Positions 8,650-18,262 of a stretch of DNA of 64,000 nt are shown here, in pieces. This DNA is from Paenibacillus alba (GTDB taxonomy: Bacteria; Bacillota; Bacilli; Paenibacillales; NBRC-103111). Position 1 is the stretch's first letter; each line of letters begins with the position of its first letter. The notes beneath the pieces are model-generated. The model had not been told where the DNA came from. It was given only the letters and a program-made list of their open reading frames with translations, and ran no database searches. The DNA is taken from the NCBI RefSeq assembly GCF_013204855.1, contig NZ_JABMKZ010000002.1, positions 434,001 to 498,000 of the forward strand. Reading direction: 5' to 3'. Both the position numbers and the translations under genes were made by a program.

Positions 8650-8934
8650 TCTATCACAGTAAAGCGTTGACGGAGCCAAGCAAATAAAGTAGCTTTCAGA
8701 GAGCCGATGGCAGGTGAGAATCGGCAGCGAATATTTGCGGAGCACTCCAGAGTTATTGCATTGAATTCAAGTAGATGCAATCGGTGCGGAACACGTTACA
8801 GTTCCAGGTCGCAAGACCAATTGAGGCTACCCGTGCGAATGGGCAGCGAACTAGGGTGGTACCACGAAAGCAATCTCTCGTCCCTTGGCTACAGACATGA
8901 CATGTCTGTACCTGAGGGCTGGGAGTTTTTTTAT
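8650..8934 (+). promoter_or_regulatory. T-box leader (tRNA-sensing riboswitch) of serA
   Basis: The T-box sequence AGGGTGGTACCACG is at 8853-8866. Stem I shows the AGTA element, AGAGAGCC and the GGTGAGAA apical signature (arms 8703-8708 and 8720-8725). A Stem II hairpin at 8756-8780 holds a GAA/AAGTAG S-turn. A terminator at 8875-8932 has arms CTC..TCCCT and AGGGC..GGGAG around an inner ACAGACAT hairpin, then seven T. Uncharged tRNA would stabilise the antiterminator and switch on serA. A serine specifier is expected; AGC at 8741 and TCC at 8746, both followed by A, are candidates, but I could not fix the specifier loop. Confidence 0.92.
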
Positions 8935-8961
8935 GTTCATATTCTAAGGAGGAACCGAATT

Positions 8962-10542
8962 ATGTACAAAGTTCTAGTATCCGATCCAATTAGTGACATG
9001 GGAATTCAAATGCTTTATGATGCAACCGATGTAGAAGTTGTTAAACAACCAGGCCTTTCTGAAGATGAACTTATTGCAATCATTGGTGATTATGACGCCC
9101 TACTCGTTCGCAGTCAAACGAAAGTAACAGAGAAAATTATGAGTGCCGGCACGAAGCTGAAGGTCATTGGCCGCGCTGGTGTCGGTGTCGACAATATTGA
9201 TTTGGAAGCAGCTACCAAACGCGGGATTATTGTCATCAATGCTCCAGACGGGAACACAATTGCTACTTGTGAGTTGACGTTCGCAATGATGATGTCCACA
9301 GCGCGGATGATTCCACAAGCTTACAAAAAAACCGTTGGCGGCGAATGGGATCGCAAATTTATCGGGGTTGAGCTTCGCAACAAAACGCTGGGTATTCTCG
9401 GCATGGGACGTATCGGCAGTGAAGTTGCCAAACGCGCAAAAGTATTCGGGATGGAAGTTATCGGTTACGACCCTTTCCTAACGGAAGAACGCGCTGAGAA
9501 AATCGGTGTTACGCTTGGGACCGTCAATGAAATTGTTGCCAAAGCTGATTTCATTACTGTGCATACACCACTGACACCTGAGACGCGCCACCTTATTTCC
9601 AAACCACAATTCGATATCATGAAAAAAGGCATGCGCCTAATTAACTGTGCGCGCGGCGGAATTATCGATGAAATGGCAATGGTCGAAGCTATTGATCAAG
9701 GCATTGTAGCTGGAGCTGCTTTCGACGTGTTCGAAGTTGAGCCTCCGCAACACGATCACCCTTTCTTGAACAATCCGAAAATTATCGTAACTCCTCATCT
9801 GGGTGCTTCCACGATTGAAGCGCAAGAGAACGTTGCGATTGACGTTTCCGAGGAAGTTCTTCACATTCTGCGCAACGAGCCTTTCAAAAATGCCGTTAAC
9901 TTGCCGCCGGTACCAGCGAATGTGTTGAATAAGCTGCAGCCTTATTTCGGACTTGGCGAAAAAATCGGTTCGATTCTTGGTCAAATCGCACAAGGTGCTG
10001 TTTATGAAATCGTCGTTAACTATGCCGGTGATTTAATTGATGTCGATACAAGTCCATTAACTCGCTACATTGTAAAAGGTGTGTTCGAGAATCAGCTCGA
10101 AAGCATCAATATCGTGAATGCGATGCATTTGGCGAAATCCCGCGATGTGAATATCGTGGTTCAGAAATCAAACACTTCCAACAGCTTCACCAACTTGGTC
10201 ACTGTTACTGTGAAAACAAAACAAGAAGAAAAAACACTTGCAGGTACTTTATTAGCCGGTTACGGCGAGCGTATTGTTCGTATCGACCAATATCCGGTGG
10301 ATTTCGCAGCTGAAGGCAACTTGTTATTAATTTCCCACAACGATAAACCAGGTATTATCGGTCGCGTAGGTACGCTCCTAGGAACGAACAACGTGAACAT
10401 TGCAACGATGCAGGTAGGACGTAAAGTGATCGGCGGTTCCGCTATCATGGTCTTGACGATTGATAAATCCGCTCCTGCCGAAGTACTGGAAGAGCTGACG
10501 AAACAAGCAGAAATCGTGAATGTAAGAGCTCTTACGGTCTAA
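8962..10542 (+). CDS. serA: D-3-phosphoglycerate dehydrogenase
   Basis: 526 residues, the usual length of the long SerA form. It oxidises 3-phosphoglycerate with NAD+ in the first step of serine synthesis. Visible features: the dehydrogenase fold with the nucleotide-binding GMGRIG at 147-152, the catalytic Arg in NCARGGI, the catalytic His in TPHLGAST, an intervening domain, and a C-terminal ACT domain ([20 protein letters not shown]). Start ATG 8962 follows AAGGAGGAACC; the frame stays open upstream into the T-box leader, but that part is RNA structure. Expression is controlled by the T-box. Confidence 0.97.
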   Translation: MYKVLVSDPISDMGIQMLYDATDVEVVKQPGLSEDELIAIIGDYDALLVRSQTKVTEKIMSAGTKLKVIGRAGVGVDNIDLEAATKRGIIVINAPDGNTIATCELTFAMMMSTARMIPQAYKKTVGGEWDRKFIGVELRNKTLGILGMGRIGSEVAKRAKVFGMEVIGYDPFLTEERAEKIGVTLGTVNEIVAKADFITVHTPLTPETRHLISKPQFDIMKKGMRLINCARGGIIDEMAMVEAIDQGIVAGAAFDVFEVEPPQHDHPFLNNPKIIVTPHLGASTIEAQENVAIDVSEEVLHILRNEPFKNAVNLPPVPANVLNKLQPYFGLGEKIGSILGQIAQGAVYEIVVNYAGDLIDVDTSPLTRYIVKGVFENQLESINIVNAMHLAKSRDVNIVVQKSNTSNSFTNLVTVTVKTKQEEKTLAGTLLAGYGERIVRIDQYPVDFAAEGNLLLISHNDKPGIIGRVGTLLGTNNVNIATMQVGRKVIGGSAIMVLTIDKSAPAEVLEELTKQAEIVNVRALTV

Positions 10543-10607
10543 GTTTATCGACGAAATCACAAAGTGTTTCACGAACAACAAGATTTTGTCTGAATATTCT
10601 ACAAAAA

Positions 10608-10650
10608 TAAAGGCGTTTGCTGAGAGATCTTCTCGGCAAACGCCTTTTTT
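10608..10650. terminator. Strong bidirectional terminator
   Basis: Arms AAAGGCGTTTGC and GCAAACGCCTTTTTT with a 17-base middle, lying between the convergent serA and resE. Confidence 0.9.
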
Positions 10651-10668
10651 ATGTCGAAATCCGTGAGA

Positions 10669-12561
10669 TCACGTTAATTTGGGTTCACAAGGAAGGAATA
10701 ACGTAAATGTCGTTCCCTGTCCAAGCGTACTTTGTACGGTGACGCTGCCATAATGGGCTTCTATAATGTTTTTCACGATAGCAAGCCCAAGTCCTGTTCC
10801 TCCCGATGAACCACGCGTACGGGCTTTATCCGCCTTGTAGAAACGTTCAAAAATGAACGGCAAGTCTCCCGCAGGTATCCCCTGCCCCTCATCGGAAACC
10901 TCAATCCGAATCGCCGGCTTATTTTTGTAGACGGCCAGCTCTGCCTTCATCCCAATACGTGCCTCCGAGGCCGTATGTCGGAAGGCATTATCGAGCAGGT
11001 TCGTCAGCACCTGCTCGAGCCGGTCCTCATCTGCCCGCAGGAGGATGAGGCGTTCGTCCGGCAGCTCGCTGCTTAACGCGATGCCGCGCTCTTTGGCAAG
11101 CACCGCGAATTTGCGGTGCATGCGCTTGATCAGGGAGTCCACCTCGACCTCCCTGAACACCAGCTCGAGATGGCCGGCTTCCATCCGCGCCAGATCGAGC
11201 AGGTCACGGACGAGGCGCCCCATGCGGAGCGACTCGTCGTGGATGACCTGCACCAGCTCCACGCGCTCCTCCGGCGTGGAGGGAATGTCGTCCAGCAGGG
11301 CTTCGCTATAGCCCTGCAGCATCGAAATCGGCGTACGCAGCTCATGCGATACGTTCGCCACGAAATCTTTGCGCAGCTTATCGAGCCGTTCTTCCTCCGT
11401 AACATTACGGAGGACGGCAACGGCGCCGCGCACCTGATCTCTTGTGTAAAGCGGCGTCATCGCGACAGACCAGACGCCATTCTGTACATGAAGCTTCGTT
11501 GCCGCTTCCGAGGACTCATCCACAACCGCTTCAAACAGAGGAATCAGCGGGACAGGAATCGGGCTTGAGTAGGGATTGCTGAAGCTCGTCAGCCCCCAAT
11601 CGCCAAGCGCGGTATCCTGCTTTCGGAAGCGCTGCGTTTCCTCGTCATCTTCCGACCATTCAATTTGGCTCCACTCTTGCACAATCTTCTCGCCTTGCGG
11701 ATTCGTCAGCATAACAGAACCATTCGCATCCAAGGTTATCACAGCATCCGTCATACTGCGCAAAATGCTGGATAAATGCTCTTTCTCCTGGCTAAGTGCG
11801 CGAATGCTCTCTTGCATCTTCTCGCCCATGTGATTAAAGGTTTTGGCGAGCTCCCCGATCTCATCCTTTGATTGGATCGGCACGCGAGTGCCATACTCGC
11901 CCATAGTGATGAAATCTGCAGCTTTTTTCAACTGCTGCAGCGGTCGAGTAATTCGAGAAAATAAGAAGAAAGCGAAGAAGGTCGTCATCAGAAAGCCGAC
12001 AATTGAAACATAGATAAACAGTTTAAGCATATACGTTTGCGTAGCTTCTAAGGATTGCAGGGATTGATAAATCATCGTAGCGCCCACAATGCCGCCTTGC
12101 AGACTCCGCAGCGGAACCGCTACGACAAGATAATCGCTGCCCAGCTTGAATTTCTCTTTGCCTGGCATATTCACCGGCTTGGCTATCGTTTGACCCGCAA
12201 AGACAGGACGAAGCTCAGCTGCTGTATAAAAGTCCGAGACATGAAAGGTAGCTAATTCACTGCTTTTGGAGATCGGCAGGTCCATCTCTTTCATATCCGT
12301 CGAAATGATCAGCATTCTCGCATCTTGGAAGCCTAACAACTCATTGCTCAGCTGATAGAACTGTTCATTGAACATATGATTAGAGGCTTCCTCCGAAAAC
12401 TTGAGGGCCAGCTTCTCCATGTTGTGCTTCTGATCGTTAGCCTGAGAGAAGTAATTTTGCATGTAACTGATAAGAAAAAAGCCTAGTATGAGCAGAACAA
12501 CCCCAACTAAGCCGATAATCGTTAACCAAAGCTTCCCAACAACACTTCTGAAAATAAACAC
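10669..12561 (-). CDS. resE: Sensor histidine kinase ResE
   Basis: 630 residues. TM1 is at about 11-33, an extracytoplasmic sensor region at 34-176, TM2 at about 180-203, then a HAMP domain, a PAS-like region (about 260-395), HisKA with the phospho-accepting H406 in VSHELRTP, and the HATPase domain with GTGLGLAIVKNI. ResE and ResD control respiration and anaerobic genes in B. subtilis, and the order resABCDE is the same here. The gene starts one base after the resD stop. The stretch at about 11.0-11.45 kb (HisKA and the start of HATPase) is visibly richer in G+C than its surroundings. Confidence 0.93.
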   Translation of the reverse strand: MFIFRSVVGKLWLTIIGLVGVVLLILGFFLISYMQNYFSQANDQKHNMEKLALKFSEEASNHMFNEQFYQLSNELLGFQDARMLIISTDMKEMDLPISKSSELATFHVSDFYTAAELRPVFAGQTIAKPVNMPGKEKFKLGSDYLVVAVPLRSLQGGIVGATMIYQSLQSLEATQTYMLKLFIYVSIVGFLMTTFFAFFLFSRITRPLQQLKKAADFITMGEYGTRVPIQSKDEIGELAKTFNHMGEKMQESIRALSQEKEHLSSILRSMTDAVITLDANGSVMLTNPQGEKIVQEWSQIEWSEDDEETQRFRKQDTALGDWGLTSFSNPYSSPIPVPLIPLFEAVVDESSEAATKLHVQNGVWSVAMTPLYTRDQVRGAVAVLRNVTEEERLDKLRKDFVANVSHELRTPISMLQGYSEALLDDIPSTPEERVELVQVIHDESLRMGRLVRDLLDLARMEAGHLELVFREVEVDSLIKRMHRKFAVLAKERGIALSSELPDERLILLRADEDRLEQVLTNLLDNAFRHTASEARIGMKAELAVYKNKPAIRIEVSDEGQGIPAGDLPFIFERFYKADKARTRGSSGGTGLGLAIVKNIIEAHYGSVTVQSTLGQGTTFTLFLPCEPKLT

Positions 12562-12562
12562 G

Positions 12563-13276
12563 TTATTTAGGCACCTCTAGCTTATAGCCTACTCCCCATA
12601 CCGTCGTAATCATTGCTGCAGCATCCGGGGAAACTTTGTTTAATTTCTCACGAAGTCGTTTCACATGCGTATCCACTGTTCGCAAATCTCCAAAAAACTC
12701 ATAGTTCCATACATCCTTCAAGAGCTCCTCACGCGAGAACACTTTATCCGGCGAAACCGCCAAATAATGCAGCAGCTCATATTCCTTCGGCGTTAAAGCA
12801 ACTTCCTGGCCTCCAGCTGTTACACGGTGGGCATCATGTTCAATAATCAGATTAGGAAATACGATATTATTGCTCGAGCTTGCATCCTTGGACAAATACG
12901 CTGTCGCAGAGGAGCGGCGAAGAATCGCTTTCACCCGATAGATCACTTCGCGAGGCGAGAACGGCTTGACTACATAGTCATCCGCCCCTACTTCAAAGCC
13001 GCTTACTCGGTTCGTTTCTTCCCCTTTGGCCGTAAGCATAATGACCGGTGTTGATTTCACTTGGCGGAGGCGGGCACATACTTCAATCCCGTCAATCCCC
13101 GGCAGCATGACATCCAACAAAATTAAGTCAAAATCGGATTCTGTCGCCATGCGCAGCGCCGTTTCACCATCTTCGGCTTCTTCGATGATATAGCCTTCTT
13201 TCTCCAAATACATTCGCAGCAGTCTGCGAATTCTCTCCTCATCATCCACAACGAGTATGCTGGCTTTCATTTCCAT
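12563..13276 (-). CDS. resD: Response regulator ResD
   Basis: 237 residues of the OmpR/PhoB class. The receiver domain has the acidic pair D11-D12, phosphorylated D55 in LLDVMLPG and the conserved Lys in LTAKGEE. The C-terminal winged helix ends with DTHVKRLREKL and VWGVGYKLE. It activates respiratory genes, including resA in B. subtilis. It is the partner of the adjacent ResE. Confidence 0.94.
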   Translation of the reverse strand: MEMKASILVVDDEERIRRLLRMYLEKEGYIIEEAEDGETALRMATESDFDLILLDVMLPGIDGIEVCARLRQVKSTPVIMLTAKGEETNRVSGFEVGADDYVVKPFSPREVIYRVKAILRRSSATAYLSKDASSSNNIVFPNLIIEHDAHRVTAGGQEVALTPKEYELLHYLAVSPDKVFSREELLKDVWNYEFFGDLRTVDTHVKRLREKLNKVSPDAAAMITTVWGVGYKLEVPK

Positions 13277-13313
13277 GGAGCTTCACATCCTTATCTAATT
13301 TAGTTCTACTGAT

Positions 13314-14573
13314 TTATACACCTGCATAGGAGTGCAGACCTGCAATGACAAGGTTTACCCCTACTAACGTAAACATAACCACAATAAAGCCAATAACCGT
13401 TAACCATGCTGATTTCTTCCCTTGCCAACCTTTGGAAAGACGCAGATGAAGAAATACCGCATAGAAGAGCCAAGTAATCAAAGCCCAAACCTCTTTGGGA
13501 TCCCAGCCCCAGAAGCGGCCCCAAGCCTCTTGCGCCCAAATCATCGCGAAAATTAAAGCACCTAATGTGAAAATCGGATATCCGATAGCAATGGCGCGAT
13601 AACTGATTTCATCCAAGTCCTCGGCATCCATCCCTTTTACAACAGGACCAATGGCTGCGCCTAACGGTTTGCGAGTAACCAATCGCGCTAAGCCATACAA
13701 GATCAGTCCTCCAAGCACAGACCAAATCACCGTGTTGAGCTTCCGTCCAGCGCTTGCCCCTTCCATCCAGGACGGAGCTGCGAATAATGGCTCCTTCATT
13801 CCTAAGAATGGCTTCATCTCAACAACATCCATGCCATGAGGTTTCACGATTGGCGGCAATACATAAGTTTCGTTCTGAATATTCGTTTGTTGTTTCCCTT
13901 GCGCGTCCGTAACAACCACTTGCTTCGAGAAAACAGCCTTATAGCCAGAGCCGTTGAATGTGAAGATGGAAGCAATGAAAGCAACCAGCATCAGAATGAA
14001 AAAGAGCGTAAGCTCCACGCCTCTTTGTTCGCGTTTATCGACTTTGGTCTTCCCTGAGTAATCAACAGCACGCAGCAGATACATTAATCCGCCGGCAAAG
14101 CCTACGCCAAAGAATGCCTCTCCTGTCGCTGCCGTTGTCACGTGAATTTTAAGCCAGTAGCTTTGCAAGGCCGGAATTAACGGTTGTACTTCACTTGGAA
14201 ATACGGAAGCATAAGCGATAATGATAAAACCAATCGGCAATGCGAAAACACCAAGTACCGGAGTCCGGTAAATCAGATAGACAATCAAGAAGGCAAACAT
14301 GATCATCATACCCAAAAAGGTCATAAATTCGTACATATTGGAAGTTGGGATATGACTGCCTTCAACCCATCGTGTGAAAAAGAAGGTGACATGACAAGCA
14401 AATCCGGCGACTGAGGTTAGAAAAGCGACAAATCCCCATTTCTTGGTATGTTGTTCTGGATCGCGATTACTCCATTTCCTTCCGGTGATAGAAAGGACAA
14501 ACAGTAAAAATGCGGCCAGGTAAACGAAAAAAGCAATAAGTAAAAAGGTGCTGCTGACTGAATTTACATTCAC
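13314..14573 (-). CDS. resC: Cytochrome c biogenesis protein CcsB/ResC (CcsA type)
   Basis: 419-residue polytopic membrane protein. It has the haem-handling tryptophan-rich WWD-like motif WGRFWGWDPKEVWALITWLF and conserved membrane histidines. With ResB it forms the System II haem-delivery and ligation complex for c-type cytochromes. Start is GTG 14573, which overlaps the resB stop (GTGA), so translation is likely coupled. Confidence 0.93.
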   Translation of the reverse strand: MNVNSVSSTFLLIAFFVYLAAFLLFVLSITGRKWSNRDPEQHTKKWGFVAFLTSVAGFACHVTFFFTRWVEGSHIPTSNMYEFMTFLGMMIMFAFLIVYLIYRTPVLGVFALPIGFIIIAYASVFPSEVQPLIPALQSYWLKIHVTTAATGEAFFGVGFAGGLMYLLRAVDYSGKTKVDKREQRGVELTLFFILMLVAFIASIFTFNGSGYKAVFSKQVVVTDAQGKQQTNIQNETYVLPPIVKPHGMDVVEMKPFLGMKEPLFAAPSWMEGASAGRKLNTVIWSVLGGLILYGLARLVTRKPLGAAIGPVVKGMDAEDLDEISYRAIAIGYPIFTLGALIFAMIWAQEAWGRFWGWDPKEVWALITWLFYAVFLHLRLSKGWQGKKSAWLTVIGFIVVMFTLVGVNLVIAGLHSYAGV

Positions 14574-16240
14574 CCTTGATTCCCTCCGGTGTCTAATGAT
14601 TTTGGTGAAACTTCCAAATCGTTCTTCTTCAACGCGGCTGCGACTTCATTGCGAAGGCCAAACCAATTCTTATTCGTATGCCCGCCCAAGGTCAGCTTGC
14701 CATTGTCAATCCGAATCCAGATCCGGCGATGCTGCCAATAAAAGCCCATAATGACCCCGATCATGAATATCGCAGATCCTACCCAAATATACGGCATCGC
14801 TTTGTCCACGCGAATGTTCAAGTAGGTCGTATAGTTTGCGAACTGCACGCCTTCCATGCTGCCTACAGCAAGCTTTAACTTTTGACTAATAGCGCCGTTA
14901 ATGGTGTCTTGAGAGAATGATTCTTTATCTATTTGCCGAGGGAAATACATATAAGGTTCACCGTTGGCAGAAAGTCCTGGACCAGTGATGCTGAATATAA
15001 ATGCAGGCGCTTTCGGTTCATTGGACAAACTGATCGGCTGACCTTTTTCCAGACCAAATTCTGGGAAATACCCTTTTAACGTCAGCTTATAAGGTCCTAC
15101 TTGATACGAATCCTTCGGATTGTTCATTGGCAAGTCAAAACTTCCGTATGATTCGCCTGTCGTCGGGTTGCTTAGCGTAGGCCTGACAGAAATGAGCAGC
15201 GGTGTCGATTTGTAGTCAAATTGATACGCTTGCAATCCATTGTAATCAAGAGGATGGTTCACCAGAATGTTGCCTTTATGTACCTCTTCCAGAACAGGCT
15301 CTTTATCCGAATCTTCGCAATTAGCCGAACAATGATACAAGACCGCTTGCGTTTCATAGGTTTTGGGAACAATTTGCCCCTTGGCCTTAATACTTTCCGG
15401 CAAGTCTTTCTCATCGTAAAGCTCTAAAGTGAATTTCTCATTTTTGATAAAATAAGACGTATGTGGAATTTGCTTTGTTTCGCCTTCCAGAATGCCCATA
15501 TATTGATCCATATGCCAACCTGGAATACTCCTCATCAGGACACCTATCAGGAAAATAATGAGACCTATATGATTAATATAGGGACCCCAGCGGCTGAAAC
15601 GGTACTTCTCGGCAAGAAGCGCCTTGCCGTCTTTGTCTTTATGTATGCGATAGCTTTTTTTGCGCAAAATGGCGCCCAGCTTGCTTGTCCAAGCTTCTTC
15701 ATCGGTACTCGCAGGAAGATCAGCCGTAAGCGTAACTTTTTGGCGAGTAAGGAAATTCAAATGCTTGCGGATTTGCTGTTTGGACAAGGCGCGGTACAAA
15801 GGCAGTACGCGGTCCAAGCTGCAGATCACGAGCGATGTCCCAATCATGAACAACAAAGTGATGAACCACCATGAATTGAACGTATGGGAAAAACCAAGCA
15901 CATGATAAATGGTACCCAATGTCCCATAGTTCTCCGAGTAATACTGCGCAGGGTCCATATCAAGGAACGTATTTTCTTGTGGAAAAATAGTTCCAACAGC
16001 GGAAGCCACGACAGTAAAGAAAATAATCCATACCGCTATTTTAACCGAGGAAAAGAAATTCCAGACTTTATCCAAAATTGAAGGATTGGATTTCTGTGAA
16101 CGGCGAGCCATTCCGTCATAGCGCATTTCCAGTATATCTCTACCATCTATATCAATCAGCGGATTTCCACATGATTCACAGAGTGTAGTTCCTGTGGGAT
16201 TTTGATGCCCACAATCGCATTTGGTGTTGTAGAACAGCAT
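14570..16240 (-). CDS. resB: Cytochrome c biogenesis protein ResB with N-terminal zinc ribbon
   Basis: 556-residue membrane protein of the ResB/Ccs1 family, partner of ResC in System II cytochrome c maturation. Three membrane helices are near the N-terminal third (IAVWIIFFTVVASAVGTIF, SWWFITLLFMIGTSLVI, HIGLIIFLIGVLMRSI), then a large extracytoplasmic domain, and a last helix near the C-terminus (IWVGSAIFMIGVIMGFYW). The first 30 residues hold two Cys pairs (CDCGH and CESCGN), a zinc-ribbon-like extension. Start ATG 16240 has AGGAGGTCAAC. Confidence 0.93.
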   Translation of the reverse strand: MLFYNTKCDCGHQNPTGTTLCESCGNPLIDIDGRDILEMRYDGMARRSQKSNPSILDKVWNFFSSVKIAVWIIFFTVVASAVGTIFPQENTFLDMDPAQYYSENYGTLGTIYHVLGFSHTFNSWWFITLLFMIGTSLVICSLDRVLPLYRALSKQQIRKHLNFLTRQKVTLTADLPASTDEEAWTSKLGAILRKKSYRIHKDKDGKALLAEKYRFSRWGPYINHIGLIIFLIGVLMRSIPGWHMDQYMGILEGETKQIPHTSYFIKNEKFTLELYDEKDLPESIKAKGQIVPKTYETQAVLYHCSANCEDSDKEPVLEEVHKGNILVNHPLDYNGLQAYQFDYKSTPLLISVRPTLSNPTTGESYGSFDLPMNNPKDSYQVGPYKLTLKGYFPEFGLEKGQPISLSNEPKAPAFIFSITGPGLSANGEPYMYFPRQIDKESFSQDTINGAISQKLKLAVGSMEGVQFANYTTYLNIRVDKAMPYIWVGSAIFMIGVIMGFYWQHRRIWIRIDNGKLTLGGHTNKNWFGLRNEVAAALKKNDLEVSPKSLDTGGNQG

Positions 16241-16275
16241 GTTGACCTCCTGAAAACTTCAAGCGTTTAATCGGT

Positions 16276-16812
16276 TTAAGACTTATTGGCAACAAGCTTA
16301 CCTAACGTTTCATCAATAAACGATTCGGTCATCTGGCCTATTTTTTTGACAACAATTTTGCCATCAGCGCCAATAAAGAAGGTCGTCGGGTAATCCATGA
16401 CACCGTACTGTTTACGTACAACTTCTTTGGCATCCAAGAGAACTGGCAAACTCAATTTGTACTGCTCCATGAAACCTTGGACGGTTACTTTATTCTTGTC
16501 GACATTAACTTCTAGAAAAACAACGCCTTGCTTGCTCCATTTTTCATACTGCTTTTGCAGCGCAGGCATTTCTTCCTTGCAGGGCGGACAGAAAGTACCC
16601 CAGAAATTGATCAAAACCGGCTTGCCCTTGTAATCCGATAATTGATGGTTTTGTCCATCTAAACCGACCAAAGTGAAATTCGTCGCTTTATCCCCTTCTT
16701 GCGGATACTTTTTGCTGCTTGAAGCCGACAAATTCGTAATAATGGTAAATACGCCAATAATAAGCACAATTGCAAATATCGCAATCTGTACCCATTTCTT
16801 TCTTGCACCCAC
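16276..16812 (-). CDS. resA: Thiol-disulfide oxidoreductase ResA
   Basis: 178 residues with an N-terminal membrane anchor (about 8-30) and a thioredoxin-like domain outside the membrane. The active site is WGTFCPPC (C75, C78), a low-potential reductant that opens the disulfide in apocytochrome c before haem attachment. First gene of the resABCDE run. Confidence 0.94.
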   Translation of the reverse strand: MGARKKWVQIAIFAIVLIIGVFTIITNLSASSSKKYPQEGDKATNFTLVGLDGQNHQLSDYKGKPVLINFWGTFCPPCKEEMPALQKQYEKWSKQGVVFLEVNVDKNKVTVQGFMEQYKLSLPVLLDAKEVVRKQYGVMDYPTTFFIGADGKIVVKKIGQMTESFIDETLGKLVANKS

Positions 16813-16883
16813 AATTTATCACCTTCGCTTTTTCGACAATGTTAGTAGTTCCTAACTGGGTAATACCTTTATTATAACGAAAA

Positions 16884-16908
16884 GAAGGCCAATTCTTATT
16901 GGCCTTTT
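16884..16908. terminator. Hairpin overlapping the rluB stop codon
   Basis: AAGGCCAAT and ATTGGCCTT form a 9-bp stem with a 4-base loop. The rluB stop codon at 16896 lies inside it. The T-run is good on the plus strand and interrupted on the minus strand, so read-through into resA is plausible. Confidence 0.55.
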
Positions 16909-17642
16909 TGAACGTTATGTGTCGTGAGAGCCTCGTTCCTAAGCTCTTCAACCTCTTTGGGCGTCAAGTGGCGATACTTCGCTCTTGGCAAGCCAGTCAA
17001 AAAGATTGGACCAAATTTGATGCGTTTCAACTTGATAACCGGAAAGGAAATCGCTTCGAACATCCGTCTGACTTGTCGATTCCTGCCTTCGTAGATCGTG
17101 ATCGTAATAATGGATTCATTCTTCTCCATATTCACATCCGCGTATTCAACTTCAGCTGGTGCCGTAAGTCCATCCTCTAACTGTATGCCCGTTTTTAGCT
17201 TGTCTAATAACGTGCCGTGCGGAACGCCTTTGACTGTAGCTTGATAAGTTTTAGGTACATGATGCTTCGGATGCGTAAGCAAATGCGCAAATTCGCCGTC
17301 ATTTGTTAAAATCAGTAAGCCTTCCGTATCATAATCCAGTCTTCCAACCGGATAAACGCGTTCTCTGATCCCAGGCAGATAGTCTGTTACAACCTTGCGT
17401 CCTTCTGGGTCCGTTGCACTTGTAATAACGCCCTTGGGCTTATTCAAGATCACGTAGATTTTCTTCTGTTGGCCAATGGTGCGCCCATCCACCTTAATTT
17501 CATCTTCGTCCGTGTTCACTTTCACGCCAAGCGTAGTGACGACTTCGCCGTTCACTTGAACTCGTCCGGCTGTAATAATTTCTTCACATTTCCGTCGGGA
17601 AGCTATTCCCGCTTCAGCCAATACTTTTTGCAGTCTTTCCAT
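16896..17642 (-). CDS. rluB: 23S rRNA pseudouridine synthase RluB
   Basis: 248 residues. An S4 RNA-binding domain at the N-terminus (RLQKVLAEAGIASRRKCEE) precedes the RsuA-type catalytic domain with the active Asp103 in GRLDYDTEGLL. It converts a uridine in helix 89 of 23S rRNA (U2605 in E. coli numbering) to pseudouridine. Same place as B. subtilis ypuL/rluB, between spmB and resA. Confidence 0.92.
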   Translation of the reverse strand: MERLQKVLAEAGIASRRKCEEIITAGRVQVNGEVVTTLGVKVNTDEDEIKVDGRTIGQQKKIYVILNKPKGVITSATDPEGRKVVTDYLPGIRERVYPVGRLDYDTEGLLILTNDGEFAHLLTHPKHHVPKTYQATVKGVPHGTLLDKLKTGIQLEDGLTAPAEVEYADVNMEKNESIITITIYEGRNRQVRRMFEAISFPVIKLKRIKFGPIFLTGLPRAKYRHLTPKEVEELRNEALTTHNVQKGQ

Positions 17643-17722
17643 GATCCGCTTTCACCTCAAGCTAATGATAACGGACTTACCTCTAAATCTCAAGAGCAGA
17701 GGGGTAATCTATACAACATCTT

Positions 17723-18256
17723 TTAAACAAATACCAGATAACAGATGACAATGGAGGCAACAAAGCCAACAAGATCCGAGATTAAGCCTACTTTCAACGC
17801 ATAGCTGGCTTTACGAATTCCGATAGCCCCAAAATAAACCGTTATCACATATAAGGTCGTATCGGTGCTCCCCTGCACGGTTGAAGCTATGCGTCCAATC
17901 ATCGAATCCGGACCAAACTGCTCGATGAGATCCGTGGTAAAGGCTAAAGAGCCCGCTCCCGTTATTGGACGCAGTATCGCTAATGGCAGCACCTCCGTTG
18001 GAACGCCCATGCGATCAAACAAAGGATGCATCCAGCCGAGCAGTAAATCCATCGCCCCCGAAGCTCGAAACACGGAGATTGCCACCATCATGCCAACGAG
18101 ATGCGGAATAATTTTGATGGCTGTATCAAAGCCTTCTTTGGCGCCGTCTACGAACGATTCGTAAACAGGCACTTTTTTGTAAGCCGCATATAAAGGAATA
18201 AAAACAATCATTATCGGGATGGCCCAAGCAGAGATGAGAGAAACAAGGGCATACAC
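17723..18256 (-). CDS. spmB: Spore maturation protein B
   Basis: 177-residue membrane protein with a nucleoside-recognition (gate) domain: the GxGSLAFTTDLIEQFGPDS segment and several helices. Together with SpmA it is needed for spore core dehydration and heat resistance. GTG start at 18256 follows AAAGGATGATG, six bases after spmA ends. Confidence 0.92.
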   Translation of the reverse strand: MYALVSLISAWAIPIMIVFIPLYAAYKKVPVYESFVDGAKEGFDTAIKIIPHLVGMMVAISVFRASGAMDLLLGWMHPLFDRMGVPTEVLPLAILRPITGAGSLAFTTDLIEQFGPDSMIGRIASTVQGSTDTTLYVITVYFGAIGIRKASYALKVGLISDLVGFVASIVICYLVFV

Positions 18257-18262
18257 TTGACA

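Noticed and set aside
8707-8961. In-frame upstream extension of serA
   Set aside because: It crosses the T-box and its terminator; ATG 8962 has a strong ribosome binding site and gives the normal SerA length.
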